A DNA stretch of 64,000 nucleotides from JBMOPD01 sp049323615 (GTDB lineage Bacteria > Bacillota > Desulfotomaculia > Desulfotomaculales > Desulfocucumaceae): the NCBI GenBank assembly GCA_049323615.1, contig JBMOPD010000035.1, positions 124,001-188,000 on the forward strand. The letters are read 5' to 3'. Below, one piece after another: positions 35,913-44,502 of this stretch. The position numbers were made by a program, and so were the translations under genes. The notes beneath the pieces are model-generated. The model was given only the letters and a program-made list of their open reading frames with translations, ran no database searches and had not been told where the DNA came from. The number at the start of each line of letters is the position of its first letter. Positions within the stretch are counted from its first letter, which is position 1.

Positions 35913-37037
35913 ATGGCTAACATTGAAGGCAATACGCCGGTCCAGAAGCGGACCATGACCAGTATTGAATACGTCGGTATCATTCTTGTGGTGTTGTCCC
36001 TGATCGGTCTCCTGTTTAAACCCGGCGGCATTGCCGGTGTCTTTGACGCCATGGTGAACAACGCCTACACCATATTCAAAGTCTTTATTTTCGGGAACTG
36101 GAATAACGGTGTGTGGAGTCCTTCCTACGTCGGTGTGGCCATCATCGTCAGTGTCATGATCGGCCGGATATTAGAGCGGCTCGGCTTTACCGACGCTTTG
36201 ATCAGAATATTTGTTCCGATCATGAAGTACTTCGGTGTAAACTCCGCCGTTGTGATCCCCGCGGTGTACAACATCCTGGGGGACATCAACGCGGCGGGAA
36301 GGATTGCGGGCCCCATCCTGGTTAAAGCCGGGGCCACCAAGGACGAACAAAAAATTGCCATTGCCACCATGGTTCAGTCCCAGCAGTCCTTTTCCACTTT
36401 CATGCTGGGTCTGCTGGCCATGACCACGGTGGGCATCAAGGTTTTTCCGGTTATTCTGGTGGCCATGTTCCTGCCTTTAATCGTGGTGCCCCCTCTGCTC
36501 CGCTTTACCATTTACCGCAAAACAAAGGCCGTCAAACTGGACGAGCTGCCCCGGTTCACCCCGAACACCGCGGCCCTGCCCACTATTTTCGGCGCGGCCC
36601 GGGAGGGCGCCGAGCTTTTATTCCTGCTGATTATCCCAGCCGGCGTGGTGATCTACGCCATTATCGGCGGCCTTGACTTTTTGGGCATATGGGCTCCTAT
36701 TAAGGCTGGACTGACTGCCATGCTCAACGCCTTTTCCATCCATCCCGACACCGGTATCCTTTCCATTCTGGTTTCCCCCACCCTGGCCATGGGCATCCTA
36801 AAGGCCACCGTGGCCGCCAACCCGGCCGCCATCGCCCCCAAACTGGTGATCGGGTCCTTTGTACTGGCCTGCTCGGGGTTCCCCTTCTCGGTCATTTTCG
36901 GCCAAATCCCCGCGGTATGGGCCGGCTGCACCGATTTAAACGAAAAGGAAGCCATGGCCGCAGCGGTACTGGGCTCAGTAATGAAGCTACTGACTGCAGG
37001 CCTGATAGCCGGCGTGCTGTTCCGTTTCTTTGTTTAG
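35913..37037 (+). CDS. Gate-domain (nucleoside-recognition/SpmA-like) membrane protein
   Basis: 374 residues from the ATG at 35913; GAGGAGG precedes it at a good distance, whereas the ATG at 35907 is too close. About eight hydrophobic segments. Two Gate domains: the first includes YNILGDINAAGRIAGPILVKAGAT, the second begins LLFLLIIPAGVVIYAIIGGLD. Related to spore maturation SpmA/SpmB and nucleoside transporter gate proteins. Substrate unknown. A bidirectional terminator follows at 37091. Confidence 0.85.
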   Translation: MANIEGNTPVQKRTMTSIEYVGIILVVLSLIGLLFKPGGIAGVFDAMVNNAYTIFKVFIFGNWNNGVWSPSYVGVAIIVSVMIGRILERLGFTDALIRIFVPIMKYFGVNSAVVIPAVYNILGDINAAGRIAGPILVKAGATKDEQKIAIATMVQSQQSFSTFMLGLLAMTTVGIKVFPVILVAMFLPLIVVPPLLRFTIYRKTKAVKLDELPRFTPNTAALPTIFGAAREGAELLFLLIIPAGVVIYAIIGGLDFLGIWAPIKAGLTAMLNAFSIHPDTGILSILVSPTLAMGILKATVAANPAAIAPKLVIGSFVLACSGFPFSVIFGQIPAVWAGCTDLNEKEAMAAAVLGSVMKLLTAGLIAGVLFRFFV

Positions 37038-37090
37038 CAAAATAACCAGTTCTTGGCTGGAGTAGCGGCGTAGGACCTCCCCAAAATACT

Positions 37091-37117
37091 GAAGCACGAC
37101 CTGACAGGTCGTGCTTC
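37091..37117. terminator. Bidirectional terminator between convergent genes
   Basis: Perfect 12-bp stem GAAGCACGACCT with AGGTCGTGCTTC and a 3-base loop, between the rightward gate-domain gene and the leftward gene at 37132. Confidence 0.85.
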
Positions 37118-37131
37118 CTGTTTGCCCTTTT

Positions 37132-37608
37132 CTATGAAACCGCCTGGAGAAGCTTGGAATGCAACAGGCCGGCAAGGGAAACGGTGTATTTTCCCCGGCC
37201 GTCCCACCGGATACGCACATCGGGCCGGCACAGGGGGACGTCATAACCCTTCCCCCGCTCATTGACGAACCGAACCCCCAGGGAATCGGCCAGTGCTCCC
37301 GGGTCAAGGATGAGGTTGGTCTCCAGGGACAGGTCAATGTCTTCCACCGCGCCGGTGAATTCCAAGTACCTGCCGGGCCGCGCCTCAATCGGCCCCATTC
37401 CTGCCGGGAAGGCAGCCAGGGTATAGGTAAATTCCCTTCCCAGCCCGGCCACCCTTTTTTCACTGGTGGCTATGTAAGGGAAATCATACCGGTCGCAGCC
37501 CCCGGAACCCGCAAGGACGGCGCCGCCCGCCAGCAGCGCGGTCTTAAAGTAGGTGTCGCCCTTGATGGAGAGTGGCTTTTCCGTATAAATCTCTACCGCC
37601 ATTTTCAT
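37132..37608 (-). CDS. Hypothetical protein
   Basis: 158 residues starting at the ATG at 37608, preceded by gaggggggtgaa. A longer frame to 37725 would overlap the upstream gene and is unlikely. It begins KMAVEIYTEKPLSIKGDTY and contains a Gly-rich stretch ALLAGGAVLAGSGGCD; the rest is mainly beta-prone. I do not recognise a family. It follows the sugar nucleotidyltransferase gene in the same direction with a 94-base gap, so a shared envelope- or glucan-related role is only a guess. Confidence 0.65.
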   Translation of the reverse strand: MKMAVEIYTEKPLSIKGDTYFKTALLAGGAVLAGSGGCDRYDFPYIATSEKRVAGLGREFTYTLAAFPAGMGPIEARPGRYLEFTGAVEDIDLSLETNLILDPGALADSLGVRFVNERGKGYDVPLCRPDVRIRWDGRGKYTVSLAGLLHSKLLQAVS

Positions 37609-37702
37609 TATTCTTTCACCCCCCTCAAATTTTTCACTATATACTTTATGAGGAACGGGTGAAAAGGGTGAAAAACTAGGGCCTCTGTGTCTAAAAAACG
37701 TG

Positions 37703-40189
37703 TTACGGCCCCTGGCCGCCCACAATCTTGCTTATCCGGTCGATATAAAAATCGGCCAGGGACTCGGCGACTTCCATTGATGCCCCCTCGCTGAAGACCC
37801 TGCAGACCGGTTCTTCCGGGTCGGGCAGCACCAGCGCCCACCCGTTGGGGTGAAAGACCTTCACCCCGTCCAGCAGTTCCATCTCCGGCCGGTCCGGTTC
37901 CTCGATAATTTTTCTGATCACGGTCCCCTTGGCCTCCCAGGGCACGGAAACCGTCTTTTTGTCGGTGTAGAAGACCGGAATCTCGTCCACCATCTGCCCC
38001 AGGGTCAGCCCCCGTTTCCGGGCAAACCCGATTATGCTGAGGAGGGCTCCAAGGGAGTCGAAGTGAAGCAGGAACTGGGAAATGTCCCCCTTGTCCGGCT
38101 GGCCGTTTTCTTCCACCAGCACCCGCTCCACAAAGTCCTGAACCGCTGTTTTGGTGCGGATTACCTTCCCGCTGTATCTGTCCGCCATCTTTTCGATGGC
38201 CCCCGGGGCGGTTACCGGGACCACCACCGGCCCCCCCCTGGCCTTTAACAGGACCAGGGCCGAGAGGGCGGTGAGCAGGTCGTCCCCGATTACCCTGCCC
38301 TTTTCATCCACCAGTACCAGGCTGTCGCCATTGGGGTCCATGACGGCGCCTGCGGTGGCCCCGCTCTTTACCACGGCCTCGGCAATCTGCGGCAGCATTT
38401 CCCTGTATGCCTGCCAGCTCCTGGGTGCACGGCCCTGCACATCGAAATCCATATTGATTTCCCTTATTCCCAGCCGGGCACACACCGGCCTGATGAATTT
38501 TTCCAGGTTGGCCCGATTATAGGCCATCACCAGGCTCACACCGCCGCCTTCCAGCGACAGGCCGCTGACGGCCAGGGTCAAATTGCCGATATACCGGTCC
38601 GGCACTCCCGGGACGGCCTCCACGGGTATTATGCGGGAAAAATCGGCCCGCTTGAAATCCTCCCGCGTCATCACGTTCTCCACTTTACGCTCGCTGCCGC
38701 GGGATATATTGCCCCCGTTTTTGTTGATAAAGACCATGGTCACCAGGTCGGTCCGCCGGGAACAGGCCTTGACGTGAATGCCGCCGTCCAGTTCCAGGGC
38801 CCTGACGGCAAAGCGGTGCATCGGGGTAACGCCGTCTCCCAGGTCAAACACCGCCGCGCCCACAGACTGCAGCCCGCTGGCAACCGCCCCCTTGATCATC
38901 TGTGAAGCCGGATAACTGTCCGCACTCACCGCCAGCCTGCCGTTGCCGTCCATAGTGGTGGCAAAGGAAGCGGCGATGCGGGCGGCAAATTCCGGGGTCA
39001 TTTCCACGTTGGCCAGCCCGGTGATCCCGTCCAGGCCGAATATTTTCCTGGGGCAGCGGGTTCCCCAGACGATACTGGTCTGCACCGTGGTGCCGGCTTC
39101 AATCACCTTGTGCGGCCATACCTTTACACCGGGCTTGATCACTCCGTTTTCCCTGATTACCGTATCGCTTCCCACCACCGCGCCTTCGTAAACACAGACG
39201 CCGTTCTGCACCTGCACCCGGGATCCCAGGATGGCCCCCCTTAAAGCCGCCCCCTGCCCCACGTAGGCGCCGTTCCAGAGGATACTCCTTTTGATGCTGG
39301 ACCTGCCGCCGATAATGCAGTTATTTCCCAGCACGCTGAAGGAGTCAATGCGGGCCTCACCGTCAACCTTGCAGTGATCCCCGATAAACACCGGCCCCCT
39401 GATTACCGCCGCCGGGTCGATTTCCACCCCCCGGCCGGTGAAAACATTGTCTGCCATTTTGCGCCCGGGGATTTCCATTTTAACCCGGCCCGACAACACG
39501 TCTATGTGGGCCTGCAGGTACTGCTGGAGGTTGCCGATATCACACCAGTATCCCTCCAGCACCACACCGAACAGCGGCCTTCCCTCCCTCAGCAGGAGCG
39601 GGAAAAGGTCCCTGCTGAAGTCAAACATCCGGCCCGGCTTTACATACTCCAGCACTTCGGGTTCCAGGACATAAATCCCCGTGTTTACAGTATCACTGAA
39701 AACCTCACCCCAGGACGGCTTTTCCAGGAACTGGGTGATGTTTCCCTCCGGACTGGTGATCACCACCCCGTACTCCAGCGGGGTAGCCACCCGGGTCAGC
39801 ACCAGGGTGGCCAGGGCCCCTCTCTCCCGGTGGAATCCAACCGCCCGGCTTAAATCGAAGTCCGTCAGTGAATCCCCGCTGATCACCACAAAGGTTTCGT
39901 CTAAAAAGGCTTCGGCGTTTTTAACGCTGCCGGCGGTGCCCAGCGGAGTTTGCTCAACAAAATACCTCATGCTGGCGCCGAATTCCGCACCGTTTCCGAA
40001 AAAGTCCCGGATGGCCCCGGGCAGGTACTGCAGTGTCACCGCGATATCGGTGATACCGTGCTTTTTCAGCAGGTCCACGATGTAAGCCATCATTGGCCTG
40101 TTCAGAACCGGCACCATCGGTTTGGGCCGGTTGCAGGTAAGGGGCCGCAGGCGGGAACCTTCGCCTCCCGCCATAATCACTGCTTTCAT
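37703..40189 (-). CDS. Sugar-1-phosphate nucleotidyltransferase fused to a degenerate phosphomannomutase
   Basis: 828 residues from the ATG at 40189 (GGAGG seven bases upstream). N-terminal nucleotidyltransferase (1-235) with MAGGEGSRLRPLT, RPKPMVPVLN and VISGDSLTDFD; left-handed beta-helix hexapeptide repeats at about 250-370; and a C-terminal phosphomannomutase/phosphoglucomutase-like part (about 380-800). In the mutase part the catalytic phosphoserine loop normally reading TASHNP is replaced by HVKACSRRTDLVTM, and the metal loop DGDADR by DPNGDS. So the first half should be active (GDP-mannose or NDP-glucose synthesis), the second probably regulatory. A leader with an attenuator-like hairpin precedes it. 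Confidence 0.9.
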   Translation of the reverse strand: MKAVIMAGGEGSRLRPLTCNRPKPMVPVLNRPMMAYIVDLLKKHGITDIAVTLQYLPGAIRDFFGNGAEFGASMRYFVEQTPLGTAGSVKNAEAFLDETFVVISGDSLTDFDLSRAVGFHRERGALATLVLTRVATPLEYGVVITSPEGNITQFLEKPSWGEVFSDTVNTGIYVLEPEVLEYVKPGRMFDFSRDLFPLLLREGRPLFGVVLEGYWCDIGNLQQYLQAHIDVLSGRVKMEIPGRKMADNVFTGRGVEIDPAAVIRGPVFIGDHCKVDGEARIDSFSVLGNNCIIGGRSSIKRSILWNGAYVGQGAALRGAILGSRVQVQNGVCVYEGAVVGSDTVIRENGVIKPGVKVWPHKVIEAGTTVQTSIVWGTRCPRKIFGLDGITGLANVEMTPEFAARIAASFATTMDGNGRLAVSADSYPASQMIKGAVASGLQSVGAAVFDLGDGVTPMHRFAVRALELDGGIHVKACSRRTDLVTMVFINKNGGNISRGSERKVENVMTREDFKRADFSRIIPVEAVPGVPDRYIGNLTLAVSGLSLEGGGVSLVMAYNRANLEKFIRPVCARLGIREINMDFDVQGRAPRSWQAYREMLPQIAEAVVKSGATAGAVMDPNGDSLVLVDEKGRVIGDDLLTALSALVLLKARGGPVVVPVTAPGAIEKMADRYSGKVIRTKTAVQDFVERVLVEENGQPDKGDISQFLLHFDSLGALLSIIGFARKRGLTLGQMVDEIPVFYTDKKTVSVPWEAKGTVIRKIIEEPDRPEMELLDGVKVFHPNGWALVLPDPEEPVCRVFSEGASMEVAESLADFYIDRISKIVGGQGP

Positions 40190-40281
40190 CAACAGTCCTC
40201 CAGTCTCTTTGTTTTAATACAACATTCCTTATTGCCCATATTTTCCCGGTCCGGGCAATTTATACCCTGAATTCCCTGAAT

Positions 40282-40420
40282 AAAAATCCCTACCGGGCCT
40301 CGGTAGGGATTTTTAATAAATTAAAGCGGTTCCCGTTTTGAGTTTTAAAATAACGTTCCTTATTCAGCTGTCCAGGTTTATTATTATTCTTTTAACCGGA
40401 TTTTATTCGCCTTTGTGGAA
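40282..40420 (-). promoter_or_regulatory. Attenuator-like leader 1 (shared with 45947-46060)
   Basis: On the minus strand ACGGGAACCGC (40336-40326) is followed by a terminator hairpin TCCCTACCG/CGGTAGGGA (40287-40309) with a T-run, 90 bases before the nucleotidyltransferase start. The same order of elements occurs before the GT4 gene. CGGG can pair with the CCCG in the terminator, a possible antiterminator. The upstream gene is divergent, so this hairpin cannot be a 3' terminator of a minus-strand gene. The rest of 40193-40565 holds the divergent promoters. Confidence 0.55.
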
Positions 40421-40565
40421 AAGAATGGAGTTTTTTTTAGCCGTTGACCGTCAAAATAATATGCAAAAAATGCTCAGAAAAGAGTGAAAATAGAGGATTA
40501 ATGTAAAAAATGAAGAATATACCAGGATGAGAAATGTTGCTAAAAACTTGGCAGGGGGGAATACT

Positions 40566-42104
40566 TTGGTTCGATCGATGGTAAAAACCCGTAAGGATGG
40601 CCTGTTGTCTTTTTTGCTGACTTTCCTTGTTTTCTCTTTACTGTTGTACACCTTTTACCAGTTTTTTTACTTCGAGAGTATATTCCTGCTTATTTCGGTT
40701 GCCCTGGCCGGTTCGCTGTTGTCGGCCTCCCTTAACATGTTGCTGATATACAGAAAACGCCAGGCGGTGGGTGAGAATAATTTTTTGCTCAAGGCCATGG
40801 GGGCGGCCATCAACGTGTCCCATACCACCGAAGCAATTAGTGAGATGGCCCGGAATTCCCTGGATAGAGTAAAGAAAATAGCCGCTTCCCTGGAGGAAAT
40901 AAATAGCGGTATTGATTCTACCAGCGGAAAGATCAACGATATTTCAAGGGAGGCAGAAACCTTTGCCTCTGTAATGTCAGGTATAGCTTCCGACAGCAGT
41001 AAAGTTTCCTCTGAAACCGAAACTATGTGCAGGCTGGTGGAGCAGGGTGTCGGCAGGGTGTTGGAGGCTACAGAAAATATGGGAGAAATAGTTAATTTTA
41101 TTACAGAAACAGTAAACCAGACAGAAAGGCTCTTTACAGAGATATCCGGCATGGTTGACTCGATAAGCGATATTGCCTCACAGACCAACATGCTGGCCCT
41201 GAACGCCGCCATAGAGTCGGCCCGGGCCGGTGAACAGGGCAGGGGATTTGCCGTGGTTGCCGCCGAAGTGAAAAAGCTGGCCGATGAATCCAGCAAACTG
41301 GCCGGGATAATAAATGCCAAAATTAATGAAATGCAGTCAGCCGTAAAGAAATCAGTGAGCCACATGGTGAACGTGGAAAATAACATGCAGTCCAGTTCAG
41401 AGGCCACAAGGGAAGCAAAGGATAATCTGAAGGCTATAAATGAGGCGGTAAACCAGGTCAGCAAACTCTCCGCGGGGATTTTCAGCCGGATCAAGCAAAA
41501 TGCCGAAAGATCGGCTGAAATTGCCGTTAACATTGAAAATATTTCAAGAATTTTGACCAACAACGCAAAAATAGTCAGCGATATAAACTCAATTACCAGT
41601 GAAGAGGCCTCTTCCATCGAGGATAACGCCAATGCCATCAACGAACTGAACACCCAGGCCAAAGTGCTTCACTCGATGACTGACGACTTCGACCGGAAAC
41701 TGGGCCGGGAAATGCTTGAGGTGGCCCACCGGGTGGCAGACATTATACACAGGAAAAGGATGAACAATGAACAGATTAAAAAGTTGGCTGAAAAGGCCGG
41801 CATAAGCGAAATCTATGTGGCCGGGCCGGACAGGAAAATCTGCCTGACATCGCACGTGGCAACAATCGGATTCAAGTTCGACGATACCGCAGGATCACAG
41901 ACCGCCCCGTTTGTTCCTATAATAGACGGCAAAATCAGGGAGTACGCCCAGGAAACCTGCAAGAGGCAATTTGACCAGGCGCTTGTTAAGATTGTGGGAG
42001 TACAACGGCGGGGCGAACCGGGACTTGTTCAGATATGCATAAACAGTGACGACCTGAGTAAATTTGACAAAGACAGGTGTATAAGGATTTTAAAAAGCTT
42101 TTAA
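40566..42104 (+). CDS. Methyl-accepting chemotaxis-like protein with C-terminal sensor
   Basis: About 512 residues from TTG 40566, which has AGGGGGG six bases upstream; the ATG at 40527 lacks a site. Two adjacent membrane helices (about 15-60) with almost no periplasmic loop, then a long coiled coil with the signalling tip ASQTNMLALNAAIESARAGE and GRGFAVVAAEVKKLADES. After the coil a C-terminal domain (about 390-512) with EIYVAGPDRKICLTSH and GVQRRGEPGLVQICIN looks like a small PAS/GAF-type sensor. Thus sensing is probably cytoplasmic. It would signal to CheA. Confidence 0.85.
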   Translation: MVRSMVKTRKDGLLSFLLTFLVFSLLLYTFYQFFYFESIFLLISVALAGSLLSASLNMLLIYRKRQAVGENNFLLKAMGAAINVSHTTEAISEMARNSLDRVKKIAASLEEINSGIDSTSGKINDISREAETFASVMSGIASDSSKVSSETETMCRLVEQGVGRVLEATENMGEIVNFITETVNQTERLFTEISGMVDSISDIASQTNMLALNAAIESARAGEQGRGFAVVAAEVKKLADESSKLAGIINAKINEMQSAVKKSVSHMVNVENNMQSSSEATREAKDNLKAINEAVNQVSKLSAGIFSRIKQNAERSAEIAVNIENISRILTNNAKIVSDINSITSEEASSIEDNANAINELNTQAKVLHSMTDDFDRKLGREMLEVAHRVADIIHRKRMNNEQIKKLAEKAGISEIYVAGPDRKICLTSHVATIGFKFDDTAGSQTAPFVPIIDGKIREYAQETCKRQFDQALVKIVGVQRRGEPGLVQICINSDDLSKFDKDRCIRILKSF

Positions 42105-42204
42105 CCGGGCACCATTATTCTTCGATGGCAGCAGCCGAATATTAAGAAAAATATAATATAATGGGCTTTTACTTTGGGATATTATCTTTCTTTTACGTTT
42201 GTAT

Positions 42205-42294
42205 TATAATAGATGTATACTGTATACATCCCCTCAAATTTAAAACCTTTTTTCAAAATTGTTAAAAATAATAAAATAAGTGTTATTGAGGGGA
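42205..42294 (+). promoter_or_regulatory. Promoter, palindromic operator and inverted repeat upstream of glutamate dehydrogenase
   Basis: TATAAT at 42205-42210 is followed directly by the perfect 9-1-9 palindrome GATGTATACTGTATACATC at 42212-42230. TCCCCTCAA (42229-42237) and TTGAGGGGA (42286-42294) form a second perfect inverted pair around an AT-rich 48-base loop. An operator over the transcription start and a leader stem are likely. Confidence 0.6.
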
Positions 42295-42322
42295 AGTTAA
42301 AAAAAGAAAGGAGTTCACTATC

Positions 42323-43594
42323 ATGGACCAGTTACAGGGCGCAGCCTGCAAAAAGAGCGAATTCCTGGAAGAAGTAATGTCCCAGCTTGAACTGGCTGCT
42401 GAAAAATTGGTGCTGAACCCCGGCTATCTGAATATCCTCAAGGAACCCAAACGGATATTGACCGTCTCCATCCCGGTCCGCATGGACGACGGGTCCATTA
42501 AGGTATTCCGGGGCTTCAGGGTCCAGCACAGCCTTGCGCGGGGTCCGGCCAAGGGAGGCATCCGCTTCCACCCCGAGGTGGACATGGAAGAGGTCATTGC
42601 CCTGGCCATGCTGATGACCTGGAAGTGCGCAGTGGTGGATATCCCCTACGGCGGAGCCAAGGGCGGGGTCATCTGCAACCCCAAGGAGCTTTCCCCGGGC
42701 GAGCTGGAACGCCTGACCAGGCGTTTTACCACCGAGATAAGCATTATAATCGGACCGGAAAAGGACATACCGGCCCCCGATGTCTATACCAATCCCCAGG
42801 TGATGGCCTGGATCATGGACACCTTCAGCATGATGCACGGTTTTTCCATACCGGCGGTAGTCACTGGCAAACCCATTGAGATAGGCGGCTCCCAGGGCCG
42901 CAACGAGGCCACCGGCCGGGGCGTGGTATTTACCACCGAAGAGGCTTCCTCCCGCCTGGGGATGAATCTGGCCGAGTGCACGGCGGTGGTACAGGGCTAC
43001 GGCAACGTGGGATCGGTAGCCGCCGAAGGCCTCCGGGACCTGGGCTGCCGGATTCTGGCCGTCAGCGACTCCAAAGGCGGCATATACAGCGAATCCGGCC
43101 TGGACCTCGCCGAAGTAAGCGCCTTCAAGGACCGCACCGGCAGCGTGGTGGGGTTCCCGGAAGCCGAACCCATTTCCAATGAGGACCTGCTTACGCTGGA
43201 GTGCGACATACTTATTCCGGCGGCACTGGAAAACGTGATTACCGAGGAAAACGCCCCCAAAATCAAGGCCAGGCTGGTATCCGAGGGGGCCAACGGGCCC
43301 ACAACCCATAAAGCCGACCAGATTCTATACCAGAGAGGGATCACTGTAATACCAGACATACTGGCCAATGCCGGCGGAGTGGTGGTCTCCTATTTCGAGT
43401 GGGTGCAGGGACTACAGAACTTCTACTGGACCAAGGACGAGGTAAACCGCCAGCTGCGCCGCCGGATGGTGAGCAGTTTCCGGGATGTTTACCACCTCAA
43501 GGAACGCCACGGGGTAAGCATGCGCACGGCGGCTTACATGCTGGCCCTGGAGCGGGTGGCCCAGGCCATGAACCTGAGGGGACTCTATCCGTAA
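42323..43594 (+). CDS. gdhA: Glutamate dehydrogenase (Glu/Leu/Phe/Val family)
   Basis: 423 residues, the length of Firmicute catabolic-type GDH. Interconverts glutamate and 2-oxoglutarate plus ammonia. Catalytic signature VVDIPYGGAKGGVICNP with active-site Lys, GPEKDIPAPDVYTNPQVM with the catalytic Asp, and the Rossmann motif VVQGYGNVGSVAAE. AAAGGAG precedes the ATG. Its 3' end overlaps the convergent aminotransferase gene by 10 bases. Confidence 0.96.
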   Translation: MDQLQGAACKKSEFLEEVMSQLELAAEKLVLNPGYLNILKEPKRILTVSIPVRMDDGSIKVFRGFRVQHSLARGPAKGGIRFHPEVDMEEVIALAMLMTWKCAVVDIPYGGAKGGVICNPKELSPGELERLTRRFTTEISIIIGPEKDIPAPDVYTNPQVMAWIMDTFSMMHGFSIPAVVTGKPIEIGGSQGRNEATGRGVVFTTEEASSRLGMNLAECTAVVQGYGNVGSVAAEGLRDLGCRILAVSDSKGGIYSESGLDLAEVSAFKDRTGSVVGFPEAEPISNEDLLTLECDILIPAALENVITEENAPKIKARLVSEGANGPTTHKADQILYQRGITVIPDILANAGGVVVSYFEWVQGLQNFYWTKDEVNRQLRRRMVSSFRDVYHLKERHGVSMRTAAYMLALERVAQAMNLRGLYP

Positions 43595-44445
43595 AAGATT
43601 TCTTTTTGTACAAACTTTTTATAGGATTCATACAGCAGCCCGGTGATGGGACCGGGTATTCCTTCGCCTATTTTCCGGCCGTTTACTTTCACTATGGGCA
43701 TTACCTCTGTGTTTGTGCCGGTGATAAAAACCTCGTCAGCCGTAAGAAGTTGATCTAAATTAAATTCCTTTTCTATAACTTTTAATTTTTCAGCGTTACA
43801 GATATTTATCACCACACCCCGGGTAATACCGTGCAGAATCCGTTCGTTGGCCGGATGGGTCTGCACCGTTTTATCCTTGATCATAAACACATTGGTGCTG
43901 CTTCCCTCTGTTACCGTCCCGTCTTCCCGGACAAAAAGGGCTTCCTGGACACCCGCCTTGACGGCTTCCGACTTGGCCATGGCGTTTGGCAGAAGGTTTA
44001 TTGTTTTAATATAGCAGTACCTCCACCTGATCTCGGGATAGGTGATCACGGCGGCGCCCTGCTCCCACAGTAACGAAGGTGCTTCCGGAACCGGGCGGAC
44101 AGTCATTACCAGAACAGGCTCGATACCCGGCGGGAAACCGTGCTGCCGCGGCGCCACACCCCTGCTCACCTGGATATACACCTGGGCCTCGCTTATCCGG
44201 CTTCTGTCCAATATCTCCCGGACAAGGCCGGCCATTTCCGGCTGCGATTTATTAATGCTGATTCCTACGGCGCCTGCGCTTGCCCACAACCTGTCCAGGT
44301 GCGCCTGCAGCTGAAAGGGATGGCCCCCGTAGGCCCTGATTACCTCGTACACACCGTCACCAAACTGGTACCCGCGGTCTTCGATGCATACCTGCTTTTC
44401 CCCGGGTGAACAAAATACTCCATTGATATATGCCAGCGCACACAT
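43585..44445 (-). CDS. dat: D-amino-acid aminotransferase (fold-type IV PLP)
   Basis: 286 residues from ATG 44445. EDRGYQFGDGVYEVIRAYGG and SRGVAPRQHGFP are strongly like Bacillus D-alanine aminotransferase. The PLP Lys lies in RYCYIKTINLLPN, the phosphate-binding segment in EGSSTNVFMIKD and TGTNTEVMPI. It makes D-amino acids such as D-glutamate or D-alanine for peptidoglycan; branched-chain specificity is less likely. Convergent with gdhA, which would recycle the 2-oxoglutarate/glutamate pair. Confidence 0.9.
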   Translation of the reverse strand: MCALAYINGVFCSPGEKQVCIEDRGYQFGDGVYEVIRAYGGHPFQLQAHLDRLWASAGAVGISINKSQPEMAGLVREILDRSRISEAQVYIQVSRGVAPRQHGFPPGIEPVLVMTVRPVPEAPSLLWEQGAAVITYPEIRWRYCYIKTINLLPNAMAKSEAVKAGVQEALFVREDGTVTEGSSTNVFMIKDKTVQTHPANERILHGITRGVVINICNAEKLKVIEKEFNLDQLLTADEVFITGTNTEVMPIVKVNGRKIGEGIPGPITGLLYESYKKFVQKEIFYG

Positions 44446-44502
44446 CCTTATACTTTCCCTCCCCTCCAACCAATGAATATTAATATCTTCAGTATAAGCT
44501 AT

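Noticed and set aside
40282..40420. Leader 1 as a known riboswitch (c-di-AMP, ZTP, guanidine, preQ1)
   Set aside because: The conserved cores of these classes are not present; only a CGGGAA string is loosely similar.
42332..43309. Minus-strand frame opposite glutamate dehydrogenase
   Set aside because: Shadow of gdhA; composition rich in Gly/His and no family similarity.
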